Below, one piece after another: positions 5,844 through 6,424 of a DNA stretch of 6,424 nucleotides. The stretch is from Chloroflexota bacterium. GTDB taxonomy: Bacteria; Chloroflexota; Dehalococcoidia; Tepidiformales; Tepidiformaceae. Under the pieces are notes generated by a model. It searched no databases and was not told the origin of the DNA. It saw only the letters and a program-made list of their open reading frames with translations. The DNA is taken from contig JAKALX010000220.1 in NCBI GenBank assembly GCA_021823905.1, forward strand, positions 1 to 6,424, read 5' to 3'. Each line of letters starts with the position of its first letter. Within the stretch, counting starts at the first letter, position 1. The position numbers were made by a program, and so were the translations under genes.

Positions 5844-6424
5844 ATGGCCACGCTGGACGACCAGATCGCGACCTACCTCGCGGCGATCGAGGTGGAAGGG
5901 AAGACGCCGAACACGCAGGCGAGCTACGCCAACTCCCTGGCGGACTTTCGGAAGGCGGGCCGCCAGCTCGGCTTGCCGGAGGCGGCAGAGGAGTATCGCG
6001 TTGGCCACGTCTACGCCTTCCTCGGCGAGCTCCGCCGTCGCGGCTACTCGGCCTCCTACCAGCACCGTCGCCACCGCGAGGTGAAGGCCTGCTTCTCGTG
6101 GCTCAAACGCATGGGGATGGTCGAGGAGAACGTCTTCGCGAAGGTCCCCCTCGTGAAACGTCCGTTGCTCATCAAGCCGCCCTTCAGTCCGGCCGACGTG
6201 CAGACCCTGCTCGACAGCCAGGACCAGGAGACGTACGCAGGCGTCCGGAATGTCGCCCTCATCCTCTTCCTCCTGGATAGCGGGGTGCGGGCCTCCGAAT
6301 GTGTGGCCCTCCGGCTTTCGGAGGTCGACTGGGAGCGGCGACGGGCGTTCATCCGTCACGGCAAAGGCGAGAAGCAACGCTGGGTCGGGTTCGGCGAACG
6401 GACGCGCGGCGCGCTCGCGAACTA
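5844..6424 (+). CDS. Tyrosine recombinase / phage-type integrase, N-terminal part (3' end outside window)
   Basis: Site-specific recombinase expected to integrate or excise DNA by strand exchange through a covalent 3'-phosphotyrosine. The 193 complete codons seen cover the core-binding (SAM-like) domain, residues about 1-95 with a typical TLDDQIATYLAAIEVEGKTPNT start, and the first part of the catalytic domain. The first catalytic arginine is Arg149 in SGVRASECVALRLSEVDW. The conserved Lys of the beta-hairpin is Lys174 in HGKGEKQR, the usual spacing for XerC/XerD-type enzymes. The HxxR box and the catalytic tyrosine lie past the window, so activity cannot be judged. The ATG has GGGAGGG at 5830-5836 with a 7-base gap. 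GTG 5811 is an in-frame alternative that adds 11 residues. It is divergent from the RAMA-like gene. It could be a prophage, satellite, plasmid or island integrase. Confidence 0.93.
   Translation, partial: MATLDDQIATYLAAIEVEGKTPNTQASYANSLADFRKAGRQLGLPEAAEEYRVGHVYAFLGELRRRGYSASYQHRRHREVKACFSWLKRMGMVEENVFAKVPLVKRPLLIKPPFSPADVQTLLDSQDQETYAGVRNVALILFLLDSGVRASECVALRLSEVDWERRRAFIRHGKGEKQRWVGFGERTRGALAN

Noticed and set aside
5231..6280. Long plus-strand open frame of 349 codons across the RAMA-like gene and integrase
   Set aside because: It is antisense to the RAMA-like gene and out of frame with the integrase. Both of those have strong ribosome sites and family motifs. Long shadow frames are expected in high-GC DNA.
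1..6424. CRISPR array, insertion sequence ends or tandem repeats
   Set aside because: I saw no regularly spaced repeats, no transposase motif and no paired terminal inverted repeats with target duplications.

Overview
This is a GC-rich bacterial window in which the 3' end of a host-type metabolic gene adjoins a block of phage-type genes. The high GC, the heavy use of G/C at third codon positions and the GTG/TTG start candidates suggest an actinobacterium, a Chloroflexota member or a similar high-GC lineage. I cannot name the organism. The first gene uses AGA and AGG arginine codons freely. The genes from about 2.2 kb onward mostly use CGC and CGG. The two halves therefore probably have different origins.

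Layout. Positions 1-1677 (+) encode the C-terminal part of a molybdopterin-dependent oxidoreductase whose N-terminus lies before the window. Positions 1678 to about 2190 hold no convincing gene. They contain stops in all frames, and two dyads near their right end sit upstream of the next gene. Positions 2193-5107 (+) form a tight three-gene operon: a ParB-like/beta-class DNA methyltransferase fusion, a putative small terminase, and a large terminase with ATPase and nuclease motifs plus a C-terminal zinc ribbon. The genes overlap by 14 and about 104 bases. A strong GC hairpin at 5195-5216 lies between this operon and a convergent minus-strand gene (5249-5701). That gene encodes a small RAMA-like (DUF4357-type) protein with its own C-terminal zinc ribbon. 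A 142-base divergent control region full of dyads separates it from a tyrosine recombinase (5844 onward, +) cut off by the window end.

How the parts fit. The methyltransferase would modify DNA and the terminase pair would recognise and package it. The RAMA protein belongs to a domain class predicted to read modified DNA, and the recombinase would integrate or excise the element. No portal, protease or capsid gene follows the large terminase, where one would normally expect them. The block is therefore either a rearranged prophage remnant or a compact packaging-type element. The link between methylation, a modification reader and packaging is inference from gene order and domains, not something the sequence proves.
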